Assembly (NCBI RefSeq): GCF_016862095.1
Contig: NZ_BOMH01000060.1
Location: forward strand, 1 to 49,671
From: Actinoplanes cyaneus
GTDB lineage: Bacteria > Actinomycetota > Actinomycetes > Mycobacteriales > Micromonosporaceae
Length of the DNA: 49,671 bases
Reading direction: 5' to 3'
Shown here in pieces: positions 23,746 through 31,659 of the stretch (the stretch's first letter is position 1; every line of letters begins with the position of its first letter). Under the pieces are notes generated by a model. It had not been told where the DNA came from, did no database searches, and was given only the letters and a program-made list of their open reading frames with translations. Position numbers and translations under genes: made by a program.

Positions 23746-26700
23746 TCAGGATCGGTCGCAGGCTGCGCCGTTGAGGGTGATCAGCTCCGGCGCCGGGTTC
23801 GGTCCGCCCGGCGTGGTGGCGTTGAAGCCGAAGTACACCGTTGCCCCGGGCTGGATGCGCCGGTTCGTGGTGGTGGGGCGGGCCGTCACCGTGGCGCCGG
23901 ACTGTGCCGCGTCGGCCGACCACGCCTCGCGGAGGCGCTGGCCACCGAGGAAGGCGAAGCGTACCGTCCAGCCGTCGATGGCCGTGGTGCCGGTGTTGGT
24001 GACCGCCAGTTGCGCGGTGAACCCGCTCTTGTCCGCCCACTCGCCGTAGTTGGTGTAGCTGGCCCGGCACGACGCCGCCGGGGCCGGCTGACCCTTCTCC
24101 TGATCGGCGAGGAAGGACGCGACCCAGGCCAAGGATGAGTTCCAGTTGATGGCGATCTCGTTGGTCGCGTACGACTCGATGTCGTCGACGTAGCAGAACA
24201 TCGGCTTGCAACCGGCGAGCAGCTTCTTCGCGTACGGGTCGTCCAGTCCGGCGTTCGCGCCGCCGGCCAGCGATCCGGCTGGCGGGTGCGGCAGCCCGGC
24301 ATCCTTCTGGTGGGCGTAGATTCGGGTGTGCTGGTTCTGTGACGCCTTCTCGCCCCAGCCGGTGACGTACGACTGGTTCAGCGCGTTGCGGCCGAAGATG
24401 TAGTCGACGCCCTGCACCGCTCCGTCGCGGTACTTCGCCGCACCGGTCAGGTCGAACGCGGTCGCCAGCACTTGGACGTTGTTGAGGATGTTGCTGTTGC
24501 CGCCCCAGAAGTAGCTGCCCGCGTTGCCCGGCATCGGCAGCCCGTACGCCTGGGCGCCGAGGGTCGCGAGATAGCCGTCCGCGGCGGTCACCACCGACTG
24601 GCGAACCCGCTGCCGGTCGGCGGCCGGCAGTGCGCTGGGCACCGTGGCCAGGTCGAGCCGGCCCAGTGCCGCGGTGCTGCCCCAGCCGAAGCCGGTGGCG
24701 GCGAAGGTGTCGCCCGTGTGGTGCTTGGACGCGGTGACGTCGGTGAGGAACGCGGCCTCGCCGGTGGTCAGGTACAGCTCGGCGGCGGCCCAGTAGAACT
24801 CGTCGGAGACGTCGTCGTCGCCGTACCCGCCACCGCCGCCGCCCAGGTCCCGCGCGGTCATCGCCGGGTTGGCCTTGGCCGCGGCGTACGCGGTGCGGGC
24901 GGCGGTGAGGCACTTGGCCGAGAATGCCGCGTCGTAGGGCGCGAACAGCCGCGCGCACTGGGCCGCGGTGGCCGCCAGGTTCAGCGTGGCCGCTGTCGAC
25001 GGCGGTTGCAGCTCGCGCTGCTCGGGGTCGTTCTGGGGCTGCATCGGAATGCCGGTCCAGTTGGCGTCGTGCATCTTGTGGTGGGCCATCCCGGCGAGCG
25101 GCTTGCCGGCCGGCACCTGCATGCGCATCAGGAACTCGAGCTCCCAGCGTGCCTCGTCGAGGATGTCGGGAACCTGGTTGCCCCGCTCGGGCACCCGCAG
25201 CGTGCTGTCGGCCAGCCCGGCGCCGTGCGCGGCGGTGACCGCGGTCTTGGTGCGTTCGAAGCTGCTCATCAGCTGCTGTACGGCGATCCCGCCGTTGACC
25301 ACGTACTTGCCCTGGTCGCCGGCGTCGTACCAGCCGCCTCGCACGTCCAGCCGGTAGTCGCAGGAGTTGGCCCGGCACGGCACGTCGGTGTCGCCCTTGT
25401 TCGGGGCCACGCCGAGGTGGCCGGCCGGGCGGGCGTACTGGTCACCGACCAGGTCGCCGTCGATCGCGATGCCGCTGCGCTGGATGTAGAAGAACTGCAG
25501 GGCATCCGAGCGCAGCTGCTGGTAGACGGTGCCGGAGATGTCGAACGGGTGGCTGGTTTGCCCGTCGGCGACGAGCGTGTAGCCGGTCCCCGCTCGGGTG
25601 TAGGCGGTGAAGTCGATGGTGTGGACGTTCTGACCGGACGCGCCGTCCACCCCGCGCGGCCTGGTCCGGCCCGACTCGGCCACGTCACCGGCGGCGTTCT
25701 TGAGCTGCCAGGTCAGTGCCTCGGTGGCGTCGGTGACCAGGGTCGCGTTCTTCGGGCCGTTCGGCAGGTAACCCACCTGGTTGACCCGGACCCGGGGACC
25801 GGTCTCCGGCACGTACGGCGGTTCCGCCTCGCCGCCGGCCAGCGACACGTTGTCCAGGCACAGCCGGTACTCCGCGGCCGCGCCGCCGACCTGGAAGGCG
25901 ACCTGGCCCGCGGTGGTGTCCTCGGGTGAGGTGAACGTGTACTCCAGGTGCTGTCGGGTGGGGGTCAGCGCGACGTCGCGGGTCAAGTACGAGGTGTACG
26001 GCTCGGCGCCGAGCTGGACGGCGGCCCGCACGGTGGCGCCCGGGGTGGCAGTGGCGTCGAACGACAGCGTGTAGGACGATCCGGCCTTCAGCGCGACGTT
26101 GTTCTGCCCGATGCCGGCGTCCCAGGGGTTGGCGAGCCCGGTGGGCACGGTGGCGCACAGCTGTCCGTCGTCGACGCCGGTCGCGGTGGTGCCGTAGGAG
26201 TACCAGCCCGCGGTGCCGTCGGTGAAGTCGCCGTTCTCCAGCTGTTCCGGGCCGGTCGGCGGGGTGGCGGCGTCACTGGTCAGCGAGACGTCGTCCAGGC
26301 AGAAGGTGAACGTGTCGGCGTTCCCGCCGAGCTGGAACGTCAGTGTGCCGCCGGCCGAGTCCAGGCCGGAGGTGAAGGCGTACTCGAAGGTCTGCGCCTC
26401 GGTGGTCAGCGTGGCTGCCCGGGACAGCGCCGTGGTGTACGGCGCCTCGTTGAGCTGAACGTTCACCCGGACACTCACCGGCACGCTGGCGTGGGCGCGG
26501 AAGCTCAGCTCGTAGGGGGCGCCGTCGACCAGCGGGATGTCGTTGTGGCCGAGGCTGACGTCCCAGGCGTTGGTGGTGCCGCCGGCAATCTCGGCGCAGA
26601 GTTCCCCGCCGGTGGCGGAGAGAGGCGCGTTGTCGGTGGACCACCAGCCGGTCGTCCCCGCCGTGAAGTCGCCGTTGGCAATGTGCTGGGTCGGTTCGGC

Positions 26701-26796
26701 CGAGGCCGGTTGAACCGTCAAGGACGTCAGCGCCAGCGTGGCCGCCGCCGCGACCGCGGTCAGCAGGGTGACCCGCCTACGCAGGGATGAAGTCAC
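23746..26796 (-). CDS. Secreted GH9 cellulase with two CBM4/9 modules and a CBM2
   Basis: A 1016-residue modular enzyme cleaving beta-1,4-glucan. Order: Sec signal (cleavage near ASA|EP); two CBM4/9-type modules (about 35-175 and 185-325), each opening with the same pattern (NGDFT..GTAGWYS type) and ending in FCLDDVSL / LCLDNVSL; an Ig-like cellulase N-domain (about 335-425); the GH9 catalytic domain (about 430-895) with base motif YDAGDQGKYVVNGG, substrate motif YVTGWGEKASQNQHTR and proton donor in ATNEIAINWNS; and a C-terminal CBM2 (about 905-1014). The GTG start follows GGAAGGAA. A perfect CebR-type box lies 42 bases upstream, so cellobiose-induced expression is expected. Confidence 0.93.
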   Translation of the reverse strand: MTSSLRRRVTLLTAVAAAATLALTSLTVQPASAEPTQHIANGDFTAGTTGWWSTDNAPLSATGGELCAEIAGGTTNAWDVSLGHNDIPLVDGAPYELSFRAHASVPVSVRVNVQLNEAPYTTALSRAATLTTEAQTFEYAFTSGLDSAGGTLTFQLGGNADTFTFCLDDVSLTSDAATPPTGPEQLENGDFTDGTAGWYSYGTTATGVDDGQLCATVPTGLANPWDAGIGQNNVALKAGSSYTLSFDATATPGATVRAAVQLGAEPYTSYLTRDVALTPTRQHLEYTFTSPEDTTAGQVAFQVGGAAAEYRLCLDNVSLAGGEAEPPYVPETGPRVRVNQVGYLPNGPKNATLVTDATEALTWQLKNAAGDVAESGRTRPRGVDGASGQNVHTIDFTAYTRAGTGYTLVADGQTSHPFDISGTVYQQLRSDALQFFYIQRSGIAIDGDLVGDQYARPAGHLGVAPNKGDTDVPCRANSCDYRLDVRGGWYDAGDQGKYVVNGGIAVQQLMSSFERTKTAVTAAHGAGLADSTLRVPERGNQVPDILDEARWELEFLMRMQVPAGKPLAGMAHHKMHDANWTGIPMQPQNDPEQRELQPPSTAATLNLAATAAQCARLFAPYDAAFSAKCLTAARTAYAAAKANPAMTARDLGGGGGGYGDDDVSDEFYWAAAELYLTTGEAAFLTDVTASKHHTGDTFAATGFGWGSTAALGRLDLATVPSALPAADRQRVRQSVVTAADGYLATLGAQAYGLPMPGNAGSYFWGGNSNILNNVQVLATAFDLTGAAKYRDGAVQGVDYIFGRNALNQSYVTGWGEKASQNQHTRIYAHQKDAGLPHPPAGSLAGGANAGLDDPYAKKLLAGCKPMFCYVDDIESYATNEIAINWNSSLAWVASFLADQEKGQPAPAASCRASYTNYGEWADKSGFTAQLAVTNTGTTAIDGWTVRFAFLGGQRLREAWSADAAQSGATVTARPTTTNRRIQPGATVYFGFNATTPGGPNPAPELITLNGAACDRS

Positions 26797-26837
26797 GGAG
26801 TTCCTTCCAAACTTGGCAGGGCGGAGCGACCGAACAC

Positions 26838-26851
26838 TGGGAGCGCTCCCA
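26838..26851. promoter_or_regulatory. Perfect CebR-type operator upstream of GH9
   Basis: TGGGAGCGCTCCCA is a perfect 14-bp palindrome identical to the CebR/CelR LacI-family operator described for actinobacterial cellulase genes. It lies 42 bases before the GH9 start codon. No cebR gene is in the window. Confidence 0.92.
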
Positions 26852-27322
26852 CATCGGCCATTGTTGCCACGGAGTTACGGCGAGTCAATCGACTGGCTTG
26901 GATAACTCCGGCCCGGGCGGCGATGCGGGGGCAGGCGCGGCGTCGCGGGTCACCCGTCGGGCGCGACCGGGGACGCCGACTGGTTATCGATAAGGCATCT
27001 CGTGGTTCCGGGCTTCGAAGCAAGGCACATCGGATCCGCGTACGCATTCAAAGGCGCCAGTGTCCGGTCGACCATTCATGCGCTGCGCCGACTGAACTGC
27101 TGCGCGACAAGAAGCGGCCCGGCGGGTCGCCACCGGCGCTGCGCCGAGCCGGTTAGTGCAGCTCCGTGCCCTTCGGTAGAGGTTGGCCGCGCCGGTCATC
27201 GACGGTCGGCTTTTCGCCATTGTTCAAAAGTGGTCGAACGGAAAGTGTTATATCGGCGGCTCCCTGAAAACGGCAGGACATTGATGCGATTCGCTTGATG
27301 CGTCGGAAACAATCTGGCAATC

Positions 27323-27336
27323 TGGGAGCGCTTCCA
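27323..27336. promoter_or_regulatory. CebR-type operator upstream of GH95 operon
   Basis: TGGGAGCGCTTCCA differs by one base from the perfect box in front of the GH9 gene. It lies 44 bases before the GH95 start, matching the spacing on the other side, so both arms of the locus are probably controlled together. Confidence 0.85.
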
Positions 27337-27379
27337 CGCCGGTCAGGCACTCGACTCAACTTCGCTCGGAGGGACAGCC

Positions 27380-30163
27380 ATGCCCGAGGTGACACGGAGA
27401 CGCCTGCTCGTCGGAGGCGCGGCCGGGGCGGCGCTGCTGCCACTGGGCTGGACGGCGGTCGCACGGGCCGGCTCGGCAGCGCCCGCCGAGGTGCGTGCGG
27501 CCGGCGACCTCGCCCTCTGGTACGACGAGCCGGCCGGCACGGAATGGCTGCGGGCGCTGCCGATCGGCAACGGACGCCTCGGCGCGATGGTGTTCGGCAA
27601 CGTCGACACCGAACGGCTCCAGCTCAACGAGGACACCGTCTGGGCCGGTGGCCCCTACGACTCCAGCAACACCCGGGGAGCGGCGGCCCTGCCCGAGATC
27701 CGGCGGCGGGTCTTCGCCGACCAGTGGACGTCGGCGCAGGATCTGATCAACCAGACCATGATGGGTACGCCCGGCGGGCAGCTGGCGTACCAGACCGTCG
27801 GTGACCTGCGGCTGGCCTTCGGTTCCGCTTCCGGCGCGACGCAGTACCACCGGACCCTCGACCTGACGACCGCGATCGCCACCACGACGTACGTGCTGAA
27901 TGGGGTGCGTCACCAGCGTGAGGTGTTCGCGAGCGCGCCGGACCAGGTGATCGTCGTCCGGTTGACGGCGGACCGGGCCGGCGCGATCTCGTTCAGCGGC
28001 ACCCTCGCCGGCCCGCTACGCACCACGACGTCCAGCCCTGGGGGCGCCACGATCGCCCTCGACGGGATCTCCGGCACCATGGAGGGCGTCACCGGATCCG
28101 TCCGCTTCCTCGCCCTGGCCGAGGCCGTCGTCACCGGGGGGTCGGTCGCCAGCTCCGGCGGCACGCTGCGGGTGTCCGGAGCCACCAGCGTGACGCTGCT
28201 GGTGTCGATCGGCTCGAGCTACGTCGACTACCGCACCGTCAACGGCGACTACCAGGGCATCGCGCGCAGCCGGTTGACGGCCGCCCGCGCCATCGCCTAC
28301 GACCAGCTGCGCAGCCGGCACGTCGCCGACTACCAGGCGTTGTTCGGCCGGGTGACGATCGAGCTCGGCCGCACCGCCGCCGCCGACCAGCCGACCGACG
28401 TGCGGATCGCGCAGCACGCCACCGTGAACGACCCGCAGTTCTCCGCGCTGCTGTTCCAGTTCGGCCGGTACCTGCTGATCTCCTCGTCGCGGCCGGGCAC
28501 CCAGCCGGCCAACCTGCAGGGCATCTGGAACGACTCGCCCAGTCCCCAGTGGGACTCGAAGTACACCCTCAACGCGAACCTGCCGATGAACTACTGGCCG
28601 GCCGACTCCACCAACCTGGCGGAGTGCTACCAGCCGGTCTTCGCCATGATCAAGGAGCTGGCGGTGAGCGGCGCCCGGACGGCGCAGGTGCAGTACGGCG
28701 CCGGCGGCTGGGTCACTCATCACAACACCGACGCCTGGCGGGGCACCTCGGTGGTCGACGGCGCGCTGTGGGGCATGTGGCAGACCGGTGGCGCGTGGCT
28801 CGCCACCCTGATCTGGGACCACTACCGCTTCACCGGTGACCTCGGCTTCCTGCGCGCCCACTACCCGGCCATGAAGGGCGCCGCGCAGTTCTTCCTGGAC
28901 ACGCTGGTCACCGACCCGGCGCGCGGCTACCTGGTCACCAACCCGTCGAACTCGCCGGAACTGCCCCACCACGCGAACGCCAGCGTGTGCGCCGGTCCCA
29001 CCATGGACAACCAGATCCTGCGCGACCTGTTCGACGCGGTGGACCAGGCCGGTGACCTCCTCGGCGCCGACCAGGAATTCCGGACCCGCGTACGGGCGGC
29101 GAGGGACCGGCTGCCACCGATGCGCGTCGGCTCCCGCGGCAACATCCAGGAGTGGCTGGCCGACTGGGTGGAGACCGAGCCGAACCACCGGCACGTCTCC
29201 CACCTGTACGGCCTGCACCCCAGCAACCAGATCACCAAGCGCGGCACTCCCCAGCTCCACCAGGCCGCGCGCCGGACCCTGGAGTTGCGCGGCGACGACG
29301 GCACCGGCTGGTCGCTCGCCTGGAAGATCAACTACTGGGCGCGGCTGGAGGACGGCGCCCGGGCGCGCAAACTGCTGGGCGACCTCGTGCGCACGGACCG
29401 CCTCGCGCCCAACATGTTCGACCTGCATCCGCCGTTCCAGATCGACGGCAACTTCGGCGCCACCTCCGGCATCGCCGAGATGCTGCTGCAGAGCCACAAC
29501 GGCGAACTGCACCTGCTGCCGGCGTTGCCGGCCGCCTGGCCCACCGGCCGGGTGACCGGTCTGCGGGGGAGGGGCGGATACACGGTGGGGCTGAGCTGGA
29601 GCGCCGGTCACGCCGACGAGCTGCTGATCACGGCCGATCGTGACGGTGCCGTCAAGCTGCGCGCCCAGCTGTTCACGGGGGCCTTCACCGTCGTCGACCT
29701 CACCGACGGCGCCACCACCGCCGTCACTCGCCTCGAGGCCGACTCCGTGCAGCTCTCCGCTCGCGCCGGCCACACCTACCGGGCGGCCCGGCCCGGGGTG
29801 TCCCCGTCCCCTTCCGCGTCGTCGTCACCTTCGGCTTCCGCTTCGCCGTCCCCGTCGTCGGCGGGCGCGCGAGCGGCGTACGCGGTGACGAGTTCGTGGT
29901 CCGGCGGCTTCCAGGCCGAGGTGACGGTGACCGCGGGGGCCACGGCGATCAGGGGATGGACCGTCTCCTGGACCTTCCCCGGTGGCCAGGCCATCAGCCA
30001 GGTCTGGAACGGCACCCACACCCAGAGCGGACCGAACGTGACGGTGACCAACGCCGCGTACAACGGTGCCCTCGCCCCCGGCGCCGCCACCAGCTTCGGA
30101 CTGATCGCCTCGGTGACCGGCGCCAACGAACCGCCCACCTCCATCACCGTCACCACCAGCTGA
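27380..30163 (+). CDS. GH95 alpha-L-fucosidase/galactosidase with C-terminal CBM2-like module
   Basis: A 927-residue exported enzyme. Twin-arginine signal (TRRRLLVGGAAGAALLP), then the GH95 N-domain opening LWYDEPAGTEWLRALPIGNGRLGAMVFG and QLNEDTVWAGGPYD. The (alpha/alpha)6 core follows with LNANLPMNYWPADSTNL (the catalytic-Asn region in characterised GH95), CAGPTMDNQILRDLFD, EPNHRHVSHLYGLHPSNQI and PPFQIDGNFGATSGIAEML. A Pro/Ser linker (about 808-830) leads to a CBM2-type module (about 833-927). GH95 enzymes remove terminal alpha-1,2-L-fucose or alpha-L-galactose, as on xyloglucan side chains. ATG with GGAGGGA upstream. The first gene of a three-enzyme run, 21 bases before GH10. Confidence 0.9.
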   Translation: MPEVTRRRLLVGGAAGAALLPLGWTAVARAGSAAPAEVRAAGDLALWYDEPAGTEWLRALPIGNGRLGAMVFGNVDTERLQLNEDTVWAGGPYDSSNTRGAAALPEIRRRVFADQWTSAQDLINQTMMGTPGGQLAYQTVGDLRLAFGSASGATQYHRTLDLTTAIATTTYVLNGVRHQREVFASAPDQVIVVRLTADRAGAISFSGTLAGPLRTTTSSPGGATIALDGISGTMEGVTGSVRFLALAEAVVTGGSVASSGGTLRVSGATSVTLLVSIGSSYVDYRTVNGDYQGIARSRLTAARAIAYDQLRSRHVADYQALFGRVTIELGRTAAADQPTDVRIAQHATVNDPQFSALLFQFGRYLLISSSRPGTQPANLQGIWNDSPSPQWDSKYTLNANLPMNYWPADSTNLAECYQPVFAMIKELAVSGARTAQVQYGAGGWVTHHNTDAWRGTSVVDGALWGMWQTGGAWLATLIWDHYRFTGDLGFLRAHYPAMKGAAQFFLDTLVTDPARGYLVTNPSNSPELPHHANASVCAGPTMDNQILRDLFDAVDQAGDLLGADQEFRTRVRAARDRLPPMRVGSRGNIQEWLADWVETEPNHRHVSHLYGLHPSNQITKRGTPQLHQAARRTLELRGDDGTGWSLAWKINYWARLEDGARARKLLGDLVRTDRLAPNMFDLHPPFQIDGNFGATSGIAEMLLQSHNGELHLLPALPAAWPTGRVTGLRGRGGYTVGLSWSAGHADELLITADRDGAVKLRAQLFTGAFTVVDLTDGATTAVTRLEADSVQLSARAGHTYRAARPGVSPSPSASSSPSASASPSPSSAGARAAYAVTSSWSGGFQAEVTVTAGATAIRGWTVSWTFPGGQAISQVWNGTHTQSGPNVTVTNAAYNGALAPGAATSFGLIASVTGANEPPTSITVTTS

Positions 30164-30184
30164 ACCTCGGAAGGAAGTACAGAG

Positions 30185-31633
30185 ATGACCGAACGCCGTA
30201 CCGGTGGTCGCGCCAGACTCCTCCTCGGCGGCGCCTGCGCCGTGCTGATCGCCGTGTCCTCGGTGGCCGTGGCCACCGTGGCCCGCGCCGATCTCACCGG
30301 CCCGCCCGGCACCACCCTCAAAGCGGCCGCCGAGCGCAGCGGGCGGTACTTCGGCGCCGCCATGGGCGGGGACCGCCTCAGCGACCAGGGCTTCCTCACC
30401 ATCGCGAACCGCGAGTTCGACATGATGACGGCCGTCAACGAGATGAAGCCCGACGCGACCGAGCCCAACCGCGGCCAGTTCGACTTCCGGGCCGGCGACG
30501 CGATCTACAACTGGGCCACCCAGCACGGCATGCGGGTCCGCGGACACACCCTGGCCTGGCACGCGCAGCAACCGCGATTCTGGGGAAGCCTCAGCGGCAG
30601 CGCCCTGCGCACCGCGATGATCGACCACATCAACGGCGTCATGGCCCACTACCGGGGCAAGCTCTACGCCTGGGACGTGGTCAACGAGGCCTTCGCCGAG
30701 AACGGCAGCCGCCGCAGCTCCAACCTGCAGTCCACCGGCAACGACTGGATCGAGGTCGCGTTCCGGACCGCCCGGGCCGCCGACCCGACGGTCAAGCTCT
30801 GCTACAACGACTACAACATCGAGAACTGGACGTACGCCAAGACACAGGGCGTCTACAACATGATCCGGGACTTCAAGTCCCGTGGCGTCCCGGTCGACTG
30901 CGTCGGCCTGCAGACCCACTTCACCGGGGGCAGCTCGCTGCCGGGCAACTTCCAGACCACGCTGCAGAGCTTCGCCGCGCTCGGGGTGGACGTGGCCCTG
31001 ACCGAGGCCGACGTCACCAACGCCTCCGCCACGCAGTACGCAGGACTGACCCAGGCCTGCTCGAACGTCCCCCGCTGCGTCGGCATCACGACGTGGGGCA
31101 TCCGGGACAGCGACTCCTGGCGGGGCAACGAGAATCCGCTGCTGTTCGATCGCAACAGCAACCCGAAGGCCGCGTACACGTCCGTCCTCAACGCCCTCAA
31201 CGCCGCCTCCACCACGGTGCCCGGTACGAGCATCCCGTCGCCGAGCGCTCCGGGCAGCGTGTCACCGAGTGCTCCGGGCAGCGCGTCACCGAGCTCTCCG
31301 GGCAGCGCGTCGCCGAGCACCGGATCGCCGGGCGCCTGCACCGCGACCTATCACCTGACCAACAGCTGGAACGGCGGCTTCCAGGGCGAGGTCACCGTCG
31401 CCAACAACGGCTCGGCCCCCCTCAGCGGCTGGACCGTGCGGCTGACCCTGGCCGGCGGGCAGACCATCGCGAACGTCTGGAACGGCGTCAACACCGGCAC
31501 CAGCGGCACGGTCAGCGTCCGCAACGCCGACTACAACGGCACCCTCGGCGCGAACGCCTCGACCAGTTTCGGCTTCCTGGCCAACGGCAGCAGCAGCACG
31601 GCACCCGTCCCCGTCTCCTGCACCAGCCCCTGA
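30185..31633 (+). CDS. Secreted GH10 endo-1,4-beta-xylanase with CBM2
   Basis: A 482-residue xylanase. Sec signal ending near VARA|DL. The GH10 barrel (about 45-335) has FDMMTAVNEMKPD, GHTLAWHAQQP, the acid/base Glu in WDVVNEAF and the nucleophile Glu in VDVALTEADVT, with LCYNDYNIE between them. A repetitive Ser/Pro/Gly linker (about 345-378) joins a C-terminal CBM2 (about 380-482) starting CTATYHLTNSWNGGFQ, which binds cellulose or xylan. The gene lies 21 bases after GH95 and 26 before GH59, each with its own GGAAGGA-type ribosome site, so the three form an operon. It lacks the ricin-type CBM13 seen on many Streptomyces GH10 enzymes. Confidence 0.95.
   Translation: MTERRTGGRARLLLGGACAVLIAVSSVAVATVARADLTGPPGTTLKAAAERSGRYFGAAMGGDRLSDQGFLTIANREFDMMTAVNEMKPDATEPNRGQFDFRAGDAIYNWATQHGMRVRGHTLAWHAQQPRFWGSLSGSALRTAMIDHINGVMAHYRGKLYAWDVVNEAFAENGSRRSSNLQSTGNDWIEVAFRTARAADPTVKLCYNDYNIENWTYAKTQGVYNMIRDFKSRGVPVDCVGLQTHFTGGSSLPGNFQTTLQSFAALGVDVALTEADVTNASATQYAGLTQACSNVPRCVGITTWGIRDSDSWRGNENPLLFDRNSNPKAAYTSVLNALNAASTTVPGTSIPSPSAPGSVSPSAPGSASPSSPGSASPSTGSPGACTATYHLTNSWNGGFQGEVTVANNGSAPLSGWTVRLTLAGGQTIANVWNGVNTGTSGTVSVRNADYNGTLGANASTSFGFLANGSSSTAPVPVSCTSP
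31238..31309 (+). repeat. 24-bp tandem repeat in xylanase linker
   Basis: Three near-identical 24-base units (31238-31261, 31262-31285, 31286-31309), followed by a partial fourth, encode the 8-residue unit SPSAPGSA with small changes. This lets linker length vary without a frameshift. Confidence 0.85.
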
Positions 31634-31659
31634 CCCGCGCCTGCCCGGAAAGGAACGGC

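Larger units (their letters stand above)
26797..27379. other. Divergent control region of the polysaccharide locus
   Basis: A 583-bp spacer between the GH9 and GH95 starts. Short open frames here have no coding character. It carries two CebR-type boxes, listed separately, one near each gene. The part between 26900 and 27300 is less GC-rich than its surroundings and holds no gene that I can support. Confidence 0.7.

Noticed and set aside
27002..27298. 98-codon open frame in the GH9/GH95 spacer.
   Set aside because: No ribosome site, no recognisable composition or motif, and it occupies a control region.
31000..31020. Altered nucleophile context in the GH10 xylanase (TEAD instead of the common TELD).
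   Set aside because: The catalytic Glu itself is kept; the change is beside it, so no loss of activity is implied.
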